Source: Micavibrio sp. UBA1672
GTDB taxonomy: Bacteria > Pseudomonadota > Alphaproteobacteria > Micavibrionales > Micavibrionaceae
Direction: 5' to 3'
DNA length: 64,000 nucleotides
NCBI GenBank assembly: GCA_002320665.1
Contig: DCKO01000041.1
Span: forward strand, 40,058-104,057
Position numbers and translations under genes: made by a program. The notes beneath the pieces are model-generated. The model worked only from the letters and a program-made list of their open reading frames with translations, did not search any database and had not been told where the DNA came from. This document shows, one piece after another, positions 34,811 through 43,245 of the stretch (position 1 is the first letter of the stretch; each line of letters opens with the position of its first letter).

Positions 34811-35389
34811 CTAGATATCGGTTAGTTGATTTTTACTCACGCTATGATCTTGATGAACAGCGCGGCGCTTGGTTTCAATCATCATGGCATTACCCAAAAT
34901 CTGGTCCAGCTTTTGATATGTATCGGCAGAAAACTGTCTTTCCTGAACGGCTTTTGTTCCAAATTGATTTAACATGCCACCGGCTTGCAACTCTTCAGAC
35001 TTAAACCCTTCAAGAAATTGTTTTGCCTGATGCAAAATATTGGAGAAATCCATGCCGCCTTTTTCGACAATATCTGCAAGACCTTGAAACCCGAAAGAAA
35101 GCTCATTCTCATTGGCTCTATCGTTCAAAAACCTATCACGGATTACATAGAATTGATTCAACTGGGCCATTAGGTTTTTTCTATCGCGGAAATGATCACG
35201 CTGGGCTTCATCAATGCGTTCATCTTTACTTAAAAATCCATATATAGAAACCAGAGAGTTGGTGGCCTTGCGGTGCCCAAGCCGCGGTGCCTCTTCGAAG
35301 AAGGGTATTGCAACGTTGTTACCTTCATTTATGAATTTATCTTGACCCTCTTGGAAAGTTTTATCAGCCCGTAACAAAGTCTCTATCAT
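34811..35389 (-). CDS. Unknown 192-residue helical protein
   Basis: Not recognised. Soluble, predicted mostly helical, with a mixed charge distribution (EGQDKFINEGNNVAIPFFEEA; RDHFRDRKNLMAQLNQFYVIRDRFLND). No signal peptide. An AAGAAGG stretch precedes the ATG and TTGACA is visible about 70 bases upstream, though no well-spaced -10 accompanies it. It lies between hisD and hisH with its stop near the hisD start, one of several accessory genes inserted among the his genes. Confidence 0.55.
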   Translation of the reverse strand: MIETLLRADKTFQEGQDKFINEGNNVAIPFFEEAPRLGHRKATNSLVSIYGFLSKDERIDEAQRDHFRDRKNLMAQLNQFYVIRDRFLNDRANENELSFGFQGLADIVEKGGMDFSNILHQAKQFLEGFKSEELQAGGMLNQFGTKAVQERQFSADTYQKLDQILGNAMMIETKRRAVHQDHSVSKNQLTDI

Positions 35390-35512
35390 TTTTATACCTT
35401 CTTATTGTTTTATTTTTATCTGCGCAGCACGTATATAGAGGAATGAAAAATATGTCAATTTACACTTTGTTTTGGACATTGCATTACCCGCAATAACAGT
35501 ATAAAGAAAACC

Positions 35513-36184
35513 ATGGAAAAACAGCGCGTTGCAATTATTGATTATGGATCGGGGAATTTACGTTCCGCGGCCAAGGCGTTCGAGCATGTCGTTAAAGAAC
35601 ACGGGCTTGATGCAGAAATCCTCATTACCGATAGACCCGAAGATTTGAGACAAGCCAGCCGCATTGTCTTGCCCGGTCAGGGGGCATTTGGTGATTGCAT
35701 GAGAGGTTTGCAAAGTGTTGATGGCATGATTGAAGCCTTGGAAGAAAGTGTTCTTGAAAACGGCAAGCCGTTCCTTGGCATCTGTGTGGGTATGCAGCTC
35801 ATGGCGACGCGGGGTCTGGAGCATGGCAGCCATGCAGGGCTTAACTGGATTGAGGGCGAAGTCGTTCCGATTAAGCCCAAAGACCCGTCGCTAAAGATTC
35901 CGCATATGGGCTGGAATTCATTGGAGTTTCCAACCTATAGCACCGAACAAAACAACCGTCACTTTGTGCTACGCAGCACAGAAACTTCAGAAAATTTCTA
36001 TTTTGTTCACTCTTTTATGTTTGAATCTATGTATAATCATCATGTATTAGCGATGAGCGAATACGGAGATCCGATCACAGCAATCGTAGGACGGGATAAT
36101 ATGATCGGTATCCAGTTCCATCCGGAGAAGAGCCACAAAGCCGGCCTTGAATTGCTCTTTCGTTTTATGGAATGGAACCCTTAA
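35513..36184 (+). CDS. hisH: Imidazole glycerol phosphate synthase glutaminase subunit
   Basis: Class I glutamine amidotransferase that supplies ammonia to HisF. Catalytic triad: nucleophilic Cys in FLGICVGMQLMA, and His-x-Glu in GIQFHPEKSHKAG; the N-terminal IIDYGSGNLRSAAKAFE and LPGQGAFGDCM are also typical. 223 aa. HisA and HisF lie 4.5 and 12.8 kb downstream on the same strand instead of directly adjacent; hisB, which usually precedes hisH, is not visible. Confidence 0.96.
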   Translation: MEKQRVAIIDYGSGNLRSAAKAFEHVVKEHGLDAEILITDRPEDLRQASRIVLPGQGAFGDCMRGLQSVDGMIEALEESVLENGKPFLGICVGMQLMATRGLEHGSHAGLNWIEGEVVPIKPKDPSLKIPHMGWNSLEFPTYSTEQNNRHFVLRSTETSENFYFVHSFMFESMYNHHVLAMSEYGDPITAIVGRDNMIGIQFHPEKSHKAGLELLFRFMEWNP

Positions 36185-36234
36185 GCAGGTATTTACGAAT
36201 ACCCTAATTAAGAGACATAAAAGGAGCACATATC

Positions 36235-36804
36235 ATGAGCGACCAAACCAAACTCAAGCCTATGCCACCCGAAGCATTTGTCGAGCATATTGAATCCTTG
36301 AATATTGGTGATTTGAATGATCTGTGCGATGCGACTGATGCCGCGATTGAAGGCGGTGGGGGTTTTGGATGGGTGGACTTACCGGCCCGCGATATCCTTG
36401 AACGATACTGGCAGGGCGTTGTTGCGATGCCTGCGCGGGCGCTTTTTGTGGCGCGGCTAGATGATGTGATTTGCGGTACTTGTCAGCTCCTGAAACCGCC
36501 AGCGAATAACGAAGCCCAAAGTTTTGCCGTACAACTTACCACAAATTTCGTAGCGCCTTGGGCACGCGGTCACGGCCTTGCGCGGATGCTGATTGAAGCG
36601 GCAGAGCGCCATGCTAAAAAAGAAGGCTTTGCGGTAATAAATCTGGATATTCGCGAGACGATGGAAAAAGCGATTGCCCTGTATGAAAAGCTTGGCTATC
36701 AGCGTGTAGGGACCCATCCTTATTATGCGAAAGTCCATGATAGAGTTCTGAAAGGGTATTACTATACCAAGCTGCTTGATCCGGTGGGCTTAAACGATGC
36801 CTGA
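36235..36804 (+). CDS. GNAT-family N-acetyltransferase
   Basis: 189 aa acetyltransferase with the acetyl-CoA-binding motif in FVAPWARGHGLARMLIEAAERHAKKEGF and the following VINLDIRETMEKAIALYEKLGYQRVG. The substrate cannot be told. A strong Shine-Dalgarno AAGGAG lies about 10 bases before the ATG. It starts 50 bases after hisH and may be transcribed with it. Confidence 0.88.
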   Translation: MSDQTKLKPMPPEAFVEHIESLNIGDLNDLCDATDAAIEGGGGFGWVDLPARDILERYWQGVVAMPARALFVARLDDVICGTCQLLKPPANNEAQSFAVQLTTNFVAPWARGHGLARMLIEAAERHAKKEGFAVINLDIRETMEKAIALYEKLGYQRVGTHPYYAKVHDRVLKGYYYTKLLDPVGLNDA

Positions 36805-36837
36805 TTTTCGGGGTTTTAAAGCTCTGATGATGATCAG

Positions 36838-37575
36838 TTATTGCATGCCGCCCGTGCCAAGAACCGCGTTTTTAACATCTTGTATCAAGGTTTCTGCCTC
36901 GGGATTATCAACCTTATTGGGCACATCTGTATTTGTAGGATCTATATCACCCTGCTCGGCATCAGTCTGGCCATCTATTTCAGGATCATACGTATTGTCA
37001 TCACCCGCTTCAATTCCTGTAGATGGATATAAAGGCTCCATACGTTCCAGAATTTGTTGAGGCAAATAACCAGCTTGTGCGGAAAGAACGTTCATATCCA
37101 TTTCGTTTGGCTCGAAAAGCTCGGCATATTGATTTTCTGTTAGAGCTATATACGCATCCGAATATAATTCAAGACGCTCTTCATCCGATAAGTCAGGATT
37201 ATTATCAGCTTCTTCGACCATTGCTCTGATCTCGGCAGCGAGTAATTCCTGATAATGACTACCCAATTCGGGTAAGCCTGTCGGGGGAAGCCCCAAAGCC
37301 AAACCAACTTCGTTTTTGGCATCCTGAAAACTTTTGTCATCACCTGCAGAATAATGCTCTACGACGCGTTGATATGTGTCCATATAATCTCTGTATAGCG
37401 CGAGCTTATCCGCATCGGGACTATCACTATCAGGAATATCCGTGTGTTCAAGCTCCAGAATTATATCTCTAAATTGTTGTAAATGCTGAATGTCTTGTTC
37501 AATCTGGGAACATTGACCTGTTGAACAATCTTTGTCCAATGCTTCTTGAATTTGTCCTGTGACAGTATCTGCCAT
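36838..37575 (-). CDS. Short member of the CX4C acidic helical protein family
   Basis: 245 aa, no known domain. It matches the C-terminal half of the two 389-residue proteins at 38110 and 39345: KDCSTGQC (Cys17 and Cys22), then LYRDYMDTYQRVVEHYS, LGLPPTGLPELGSHYQELLAAEIRAMVEEA, LSDEERLELYSDAYIALTENQYAELFE and AGYLPQQILERMEPLYPS. The N-terminal domain of about 165 residues found in the paralogues is absent, so this is either a truncated copy or the minimal form. It carries the AGCGGGA leader motif at 37583-37589. Very acidic; cytosolic by appearance. Confidence 0.7.
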   Translation of the reverse strand: MADTVTGQIQEALDKDCSTGQCSQIEQDIQHLQQFRDIILELEHTDIPDSDSPDADKLALYRDYMDTYQRVVEHYSAGDDKSFQDAKNEVGLALGLPPTGLPELGSHYQELLAAEIRAMVEEADNNPDLSDEERLELYSDAYIALTENQYAELFEPNEMDMNVLSAQAGYLPQQILERMEPLYPSTGIEAGDDNTYDPEIDGQTDAEQGDIDPTNTDVPNKVDNPEAETLIQDVKNAVLGTGGMQ

Positions 37576-37652
37576 TTTATAATCCCGCTATTTTATCTTT
37601 TTACGTCAATATTATGGCATATTTTATTTTAAAATTGCAAGTTTTTCAAGGC

Positions 37653-38021
37653 TTACAGGCCTTGAACCAAGCTTAGCTTGGCAGCAGGTTTTTCTTCTTC
37701 ATAGTCTTGCGCATCCGGCAGAGCAATCTCTACAGCCTCATTCATCTGGCTACGGAATTCCAAGGACAAGTTTGAACCATGACTTTTTACAGTCACAAAT
37801 TGATAACCAAAATGTGCCTTGCCGTTTTCCCCGTTGAAGTCGCGGAAAGCTTCTAATTGACTTTCTATAGTCGTATTTTGACTTGTGACAAAACGCTCGG
37901 GGCGATCTTCATCCGGTAAGTTTTTCTTGAAATTTCTGACGATGGCATGGAGTTCCTGAAGTTTGTCTTCGAATTCTCCATCATGCAAATTAAAGGCATA
38001 AGTGGCGCTGTTTCTACCCAT
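37653..38021 (-). CDS. Unknown 122-residue protein between CX4C paralogues
   Basis: Not recognised. Soluble and probably one small alpha/beta domain (SATYAFNLHDGEFEDKLQELHAIVRNFKKNL; HFGYQFVTVKSHGSNLSLEFRS) with an acidic tail. A possible promoter TTGCAT-N17-TAAAAA precedes it. It is not similar to its CX4C-family neighbours; its position inside the array suggests a partner protein. Confidence 0.55.
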   Translation of the reverse strand: MGRNSATYAFNLHDGEFEDKLQELHAIVRNFKKNLPDEDRPERFVTSQNTTIESQLEAFRDFNGENGKAHFGYQFVTVKSHGSNLSLEFRSQMNEAVEIALPDAQDYEEEKPAAKLSLVQGL

Positions 38022-38109
38022 TTGATTTTCAAACCCTTGTGATTATTATTTAGCGATGCTCTTTTTAAGGATGACAGTGAAAAAATGCAACCTTTTATGG
38101 TAATAATTT

Positions 38110-39279
38110 TTAGTTGAATTTCATGCCTGATGCGGGGGCTTGCGCTCCCTGATCCGGCGTGCGGGGCTCATCATTTGCTGAATTACCCGGCAGCCCCATT
38201 TTGGAAAGAACTTCTTTCACATATTCTGTATTTTTTTGTAATTGCTCATCATCCGTTAGGGAATCATAATGGTAATCCATGCGATCTCGAAGATGATCAG
38301 CCGTATAACCGGAAATATTTTCGAGATATTCCTGATCGATAGGAAAAACACTGGAATATTTGTCCTCTGTCAGTAATTCATAGGCTTCGGAATAAAGCTG
38401 GTAGCGTTCATCATCACTCAGATCTTCTCCATGCTCGGCTTTTTCTACCAAAGTACTTACTTGATCTGCAAGCAACTCCAGATAATGTGCCCCTTTATTG
38501 ACGAGGCCTTCTGGCGGAATTCCGATGAGCCTGTCGACTTCTGTTTTCACCAGTTCAAAACGTTTATCCTCTGGTGTTTCTTCATCGTCCTCCAGAGAAT
38601 AGCTATTTACAACCCGTTGATAGGTTTCCAGATATTCCTCGTAGATTGCGATTTTGTCCTCGGGTGGAAGATTTTCATCTTCGAGATACTCTGTACGGTC
38701 TGATAATTCCTGTAATTTTTGTAATTCTTTTTCCTGATCAGTGCATTCATCAATATTACAATCTTTACGTAATCCATCGCCAATCATATTTATTGTGATA
38801 GTATTCGCACGGGCTTCTCTTTCTTCCTCCAGAGTTTCATTCAATTCGTCTCTGGCCTCATTTCGGGCTTCAAGCTCATCAAACCTACGGCTAAATTCTT
38901 CCCCATAATCAGCAAGATTGGCCTCTACAGCCTCGGCAAATTCAGGATCGTCCTCAAGGCGCTCATTAATCGCCTCGAGATCTTCTTCTAACCTTTCCAA
39001 TTCAAGATCATCTAGACTTTCTCCTGTTTCCTCTTTATAGGCTGCGTCCAGAATTTCTTCTGTCGCCGGATTAACATATTTTTCACTTAATTCGGTAACG
39101 CGCTCATATTTGTCAACAAAGCCTTCGAATTTCTCACGGGCATTATCTGCTGTGAAATCGGAAAAATGGTTATCGGTTTCTTTTATCAAAGTTAGAAGCT
39201 CGGCAAGATCACGCTCCAGATCATCTGGATAAATGCCCGCATCATGTAATGTTTGTCTTTGATCGTCAGTTAATTCCAT
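38110..39279 (-). CDS. CX4C-family acidic helical protein, copy 2
   Basis: 389 aa, extremely acidic and almost entirely helical. The N-terminal ~165 residues (with a YKEETGESLDDL motif and Glu-rich coiled-coil-like stretches such as LEEDLEAINERLEDD) are followed by the shared domain: LRKDCNIDEC (Cys174, Cys179), IYEEYLETYQRVVNSYS, IGIPPEGLVNKGAHYLELLADQVSTLVEKA, LSDDERYQLYSEAYELLTEDKYSSVF and ISGYTADHLRDRMDYHYDS. A Pro/Gln/Ala tail ends the protein. No family known to me fits. The paralogue at 39345 has exactly the same length. Upstream sequence is shared with that copy, including promoter-like elements. Confidence 0.7.
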   Translation of the reverse strand: MELTDDQRQTLHDAGIYPDDLERDLAELLTLIKETDNHFSDFTADNAREKFEGFVDKYERVTELSEKYVNPATEEILDAAYKEETGESLDDLELERLEEDLEAINERLEDDPEFAEAVEANLADYGEEFSRRFDELEARNEARDELNETLEEEREARANTITINMIGDGLRKDCNIDECTDQEKELQKLQELSDRTEYLEDENLPPEDKIAIYEEYLETYQRVVNSYSLEDDEETPEDKRFELVKTEVDRLIGIPPEGLVNKGAHYLELLADQVSTLVEKAEHGEDLSDDERYQLYSEAYELLTEDKYSSVFPIDQEYLENISGYTADHLRDRMDYHYDSLTDDEQLQKNTEYVKEVLSKMGLPGNSANDEPRTPDQGAQAPASGMKFN

Positions 39280-39308
39280 TATTTATCCCGCATCTTCTTT
39301 TTCTTATG

Positions 39309-39346
39309 CCTTATAATGACATATATATATTAATAAATACAAACTT
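39309..39346 (-). promoter_or_regulatory. Conserved upstream element of CX4C copy 2
   Basis: On the minus strand AAGTTTGT, then 23 bases ending in ATGTCAT, then TATAAGG (-10-like). The same elements with the same 30-base offset stand before copy 3 (40542-40579), and a looser version before the short copy. The distal AAGTTTGT overlaps the stop codon of the upstream paralogue. Confidence 0.5.
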
Positions 39347-40514
39347 ATGCTGTCATTCCTGTTCCGGCTTTTGTTACAGGCTGCGTTACAGGTTCGTCAT
39401 TTTGTATTGTGTTTTCAGGTTCCCCAGAATTTTTGGCGCCTGCATCGACCTCGACTTTTTCTGGTGTATCTTGATCTGTTATTTCCGGCGAGGGGAATAA
39501 TTCATCATAGGCCTCGGCTTGCTGTATTTTTATGAAATCTCTGTAATATCCTGACATTTGTCCGACCAGTTCCCTATCAAGCTTAAAAACATGCTGGTAT
39601 TCATTATGATTCATGACCTCCAGAGCATCCGTATACAGGCCGTATTTCTGGAATACATCCTGATTTTGAATAGCTTCATCGCACAAAGCCTTAACCTCGG
39701 CTGCGACAAGTTCGTGGTAATGAATAGCTTTATTCGGAAAAACACCGGGCATAATTCCGATTTCTTTATCAAGGGCTTCCTTGATATTTTGATAACGCCC
39801 ATTATCCGGCGCCATACCCATTTCTTTTGTCTCCTCATAGAGGCTTCTGGTCAGCTTTGTATATGCACCCAGAAATTCGTCATAGACTTCTTTTTGTTCC
39901 CATGGCGGAATACCCTCTTCCTCAACACCAAGTGCGCGTTCATATAATTCTCTTAGGTTTTTAATTTCCAGATCGCGGGCATTACAGCTTTCCTCTTCGC
40001 AATTCTTGACCAGTGCCGAAGCAATTTCACCTTGTAATTGTAATATAAATTGATCTTCATATTGCTCATCCAGAATTCTGTCTTGTTTTCCTGCTTCAAA
40101 ACTGGCTTTAAATGCTGCGTCTACGCGAGAATACATCTCGTTAGGGCTCATATGATCAAGTTCTGGGATTGCCCCGACAAAATCTTTATCCTGCATATTT
40201 TCTTGGAATTGCAGCACTCCCTTTTCGAACCCTTTTGTATCAAGGTTATGGGGATCTTGCCCTGTTATTTCTTTGTAAGCACGGTTGAAAATATATTCTG
40301 TTGCCTGATTATATTTTTGATCTATTTCTGTTGTGCCTTCTACGGCTTCTGCAAGACGATCAAGCCGTGCAACGACCTCTTCGGGAGGGATATCCAGCAT
40401 AACCGTATTGATTGTCTTGAGATATTGCTGGCCCTTCATCACATCGGCAACGAGTTCTTGCGGCGTAATGTTTGATCTGCGCAAAATATCTAATTCTTCT
40501 TCGGAAAATTCCAT
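39345..40514 (-). CDS. CX4C-family acidic helical protein, copy 3
   Basis: 389 aa, same layout as the protein at 38110. N-terminal region with YKEITGQDPHNL, then LVKNCEEESC (Cys172, Cys177), VYDEFLGAYTKLTRSLY, IGIMPGVFPNKAIHYHELVAAEVKALCDEA, FQKYGLYTDALEVMNHNEYQHVF and MSGYYRDFIKIQQAEAYDE. Identity with copy 2 is moderate, so the duplication is not recent, but length and motif spacing are kept. The C-terminus is a disordered Thr/Pro/Glu tail ending TKAGTGMTA. The two cysteines might bind a metal or form a disulfide; function unknown. Confidence 0.7.
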   Translation of the reverse strand: MEFSEEELDILRRSNITPQELVADVMKGQQYLKTINTVMLDIPPEEVVARLDRLAEAVEGTTEIDQKYNQATEYIFNRAYKEITGQDPHNLDTKGFEKGVLQFQENMQDKDFVGAIPELDHMSPNEMYSRVDAAFKASFEAGKQDRILDEQYEDQFILQLQGEIASALVKNCEEESCNARDLEIKNLRELYERALGVEEEGIPPWEQKEVYDEFLGAYTKLTRSLYEETKEMGMAPDNGRYQNIKEALDKEIGIMPGVFPNKAIHYHELVAAEVKALCDEAIQNQDVFQKYGLYTDALEVMNHNEYQHVFKLDRELVGQMSGYYRDFIKIQQAEAYDELFPSPEITDQDTPEKVEVDAGAKNSGEPENTIQNDEPVTQPVTKAGTGMTA

Positions 40515-40541
40515 TTACAACCCTGTTTTGCCTTTATTTTC

Positions 40542-40579
40542 CCTTATAATGACATAATGACAATAGTAAACACAAACTT
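40542..40579 (-). promoter_or_regulatory. Conserved upstream element of CX4C copy 3
   Basis: On the minus strand AAGTTTGT, 23 bases including TTGTCATTATGTCAT, then TATAAGG, the same elements and spacing as before copy 2. The directly repeated TGTCATTA adds a possible operator. Confidence 0.5.
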
Positions 40580-40657
40580 ATAATTTCTCTTTAACGCGAT
40601 GATCTCCGCTGTTATAGTCGCTTTGGCCTTAACGCATTGAGAGTGGAAGAAAAACCG

Positions 40658-41386
40658 ATGATCATTTACCCTGCCATTGATTTAAAAGACGGGCAATGTG
40701 TGCGCCTTTATAAAGGGGATATGAATAAAGCCACAATTTATAACGAAGACCCGCCTTCACAGGCTCTGGAATGGGCCAAGCACGGGTTTTCATGGATTCA
40801 TGTGGTTGATCTGGATGGTGCGATTAATGGCGCGCCTGCCAACGCACGGGCCGTGCGCAATATCATCAAAACCGTTGATATTCCCGTGCAGCTTGGCGGC
40901 GGGATACGCTCTATTGCGCAAATCGAGAAATGGCTGGCGGAGGGGGTTAGCCGCGTGATTTTAGGAACGGTGGCCTTGCGCAATCCTGACTTGGTGATAG
41001 AGGCTTGCGGGTTGTTCCCTGATCAGATTGTTGTGGGGATTGATGCACGTCATGGTAATGTCGCTGTTGAGGGCTGGGCCGAGACCTCGGACATGGCCGC
41101 AACCGAGCTGGCGATGAAATTCGAAGATGTGGGCGTAAGCGCGATTATCTATACGGATATTGACCGCGATGGTACAGGCCAAGGCGTTAATATTGTCTCC
41201 ACGATTGCGCTGGCGCAAAAAATATCTATTCCTGTGATTGCCTCTGGCGGGGTTGGATCGACCGAAGATATCAAGCTCGTACGTGAGGCTGCAGAATATG
41301 GCATTAACGGCGTAATCGTCGGCAAAGCCCTGTATGATGGCCGTGTTAATCCCGAAGAAGCTCTGAAAGTTGCATCCGGCGGATAA
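40658..41386 (+). CDS. hisA: Phosphoribosylformimino-5-aminoimidazole carboxamide ribotide isomerase
   Basis: TIM-barrel isomerase of histidine synthesis. [21 protein letters not shown] carries the first catalytic Asp, and [17 protein letters not shown] the second catalytic region; phosphate-binding loops LGGGIRS and [10 protein letters not shown] are present. The ATG at 40658 with GGAAG upstream is preferred over the TTG and GTG further 5'; this gives 242 aa. It is preceded by the divergent CX4C array instead of hisH. Confidence 0.95.
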   Translation: MIIYPAIDLKDGQCVRLYKGDMNKATIYNEDPPSQALEWAKHGFSWIHVVDLDGAINGAPANARAVRNIIKTVDIPVQLGGGIRSIAQIEKWLAEGVSRVILGTVALRNPDLVIEACGLFPDQIVVGIDARHGNVAVEGWAETSDMAATELAMKFEDVGVSAIIYTDIDRDGTGQGVNIVSTIALAQKISIPVIASGGVGSTEDIKLVREAAEYGINGVIVGKALYDGRVNPEEALKVASGG

Positions 41387-41421
41387 AGCTTGTATAAGTC
41401 CCCCGTAAAGCGGGATAATAC

Positions 41422-42261
41422 ATGAATATTGATGCGTATAAACAGGCCTATGAAAGAGATGGATGCTTTGTTGTAAAGTCTCTTTTTTTACCTACAGAGA
41501 TACAAAGTATGACCGAAGAGTCTATGGCTCTGGTTCAATCAGGCTTGGTTGCGCGTGATAATTTGCGAACTGAAATGTGGGAAAGAGACGGGCAAGCCGT
41601 CCTTAGCAAATTTGATCCTGTCGCCGATATTTCTGAAACTTATGCCAAGGCCGTTTATCAAGATGACACCTCATCCATATTGAGCGCCCTTTTTGATGAA
41701 CCTGCGATCCTGTTTAAAGACAAGTTAGTATATAAAATACCAGGTCATAAAGGCTTTGGCCCTCACCATGATCATGCCTATCATATGGACTACCCCGAAG
41801 ATATGGTTGCCGTTGCAATTGCCCTTGATCCGATGAGAAAAGAGAATGGCTGCATTGAGGTTGTGTTAGGGTCTCATAAATTTAACCTACCTGTTGTCAA
41901 TGAAAACGGGGATTTTGCAACAGAAGAAATTCCGGAAGATGCGATCTGGACGCCAATAGAATTAGAAGCCGGCGACGCCCTGTTTTTCTCGAATTTAATG
42001 TTGCATCGATCAGCTCCTAACCAGACAGAAGATATGCGCCGCGCTCTTTTTCTAACCTATAATCGCAGTAGCGATGGTGAACATCGTATGTCTTATTACA
42101 ACGATCATAAAAATAATGTTGCCAGAAATGGTTATGGTGAAAGTGAAGGAAATTTTGCTGTACCGGAAGATTTAAAAAACTCTGCTAAATTTTTTCCTCC
42201 TGTCACCCGTGTTGTCAAACCTGAAAGCAAGAATGAGCTTTCTCCGGTTATCAGTTTATAA
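41422..42261 (+). CDS. Phytanoyl-CoA dioxygenase (PhyH)-family oxygenase
   Basis: 279 aa Fe(II)/2-oxoglutarate oxygenase. The iron-binding triad is visible as H-x-D in GPHHDHAYHMDY (His115, Asp117) and the distal His in NLMLHRSAPN (His195), with LEAGDALFFS before it and RRALFLTYN after it for the 2-oxoglutarate carboxylate. The natural substrate of bacterial PhyH proteins varies (amino acids, lipids, small metabolites). It starts 35 bases after hisA with the AGCGGGA leader motif and may be expressed with it. Confidence 0.87.
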   Translation: MNIDAYKQAYERDGCFVVKSLFLPTEIQSMTEESMALVQSGLVARDNLRTEMWERDGQAVLSKFDPVADISETYAKAVYQDDTSSILSALFDEPAILFKDKLVYKIPGHKGFGPHHDHAYHMDYPEDMVAVAIALDPMRKENGCIEVVLGSHKFNLPVVNENGDFATEEIPEDAIWTPIELEAGDALFFSNLMLHRSAPNQTEDMRRALFLTYNRSSDGEHRMSYYNDHKNNVARNGYGESEGNFAVPEDLKNSAKFFPPVTRVVKPESKNELSPVISL

Positions 42262-42377
42262 AGACGTTACTTAGTATGCGGGTAATAGAAATTGCTATGG
42301 CAGGCATTTTTCATATATTATAAGTATATTTAAGGTATATAATGGGAAGATAACATTATTGTTGATAAAGCGGGCTT

Positions 42378-43169
42378 ATGAGTGAACATACAGAAAATTT
42401 TAATGCTGCGCAGTTATGGCTTCCGGTTCCCAGTTTGATTGTCTGGGATATGGATGGCACTTTGACAAGTGCAAAAGCAGGAAAGCTGGTTGCAGAGGAA
42501 CATGAATCCAGGGCCAGAAAAGTGCTGGAGCTATCGGAAAGAGCCTATCAACTATGCAAATCGTTCAAAAATCTTGTCGTGCCGGGCCTGCACCTTGGCG
42601 ATGATATGAAGAAAAGCATAATATCCCCCATTACCAAAAACCGTGCAGGATCAGATAATGCTCTATCATTTTATTCGAATAATGACATTATAAACGTTTT
42701 AGTCAGTCATAATTCGCACGATGCTATCGGAAGCGTGTTCCTGAGGCTACACGATTTGCAACCACATTTAGATGCCACGCGGTTTAAAGAAACTCTGAAC
42801 GGCAAAAGAAAGCCTCACCCTGATATTATGAAGGATATCTTGCAGGAATTAGAGCAAAAGGGGAAAGCCATCCCGCCAAATGCTACAATATGGGTGGTTG
42901 GTGATAGCAGAAAAGACATGATGTTTGGCGAGAATATTCAGGAAGAACTTGGTTATAATGTGGAGTGCATTGCCATGGGGGGCAATACCGGCGCGGCACG
43001 ATATTTGATCTCGACAAGAATGGGGCAGGAAGCCGTAGCGATTATCAATAAGCCCGAAGATCTGTTTAATATGATGATGCCGCATACGCTCGATCCACGT
43101 TGGAAAAATGCAAAAGTAGAACCCTGCGAGAGTTCCGCTCCTCCCTCTTTTGATCTTGATAAGATTTGA
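42378..43169 (+). CDS. HAD-superfamily hydrolase
   Basis: 263 aa with all four HAD motifs: IVWDMDGTLT (DMDGT at 24-28), the motif II serine in VLVSHNSHD, the lysine in KRKPHPDIM, and VVGDSRKDMMFGEN. The cap region (residues about 45-100) is insertion-rich, so the substrate class is not clear; a phosphatase role is likely. AAAGCGGGC precedes the ATG closely. Stand-alone or read with the next gene. Confidence 0.85.
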   Translation: MSEHTENFNAAQLWLPVPSLIVWDMDGTLTSAKAGKLVAEEHESRARKVLELSERAYQLCKSFKNLVVPGLHLGDDMKKSIISPITKNRAGSDNALSFYSNNDIINVLVSHNSHDAIGSVFLRLHDLQPHLDATRFKETLNGKRKPHPDIMKDILQELEQKGKAIPPNATIWVVGDSRKDMMFGENIQEELGYNVECIAMGGNTGAARYLISTRMGQEAVAIINKPEDLFNMMMPHTLDPRWKNAKVEPCESSAPPSFDLDKI

Positions 43170-43245
43170 CGAATGATACACGCACCTTAAAAATTGCGAT
43201 TTTTGTGTAAAAGACGTATTATCTATAAAAAAGCGGGATGATAAT

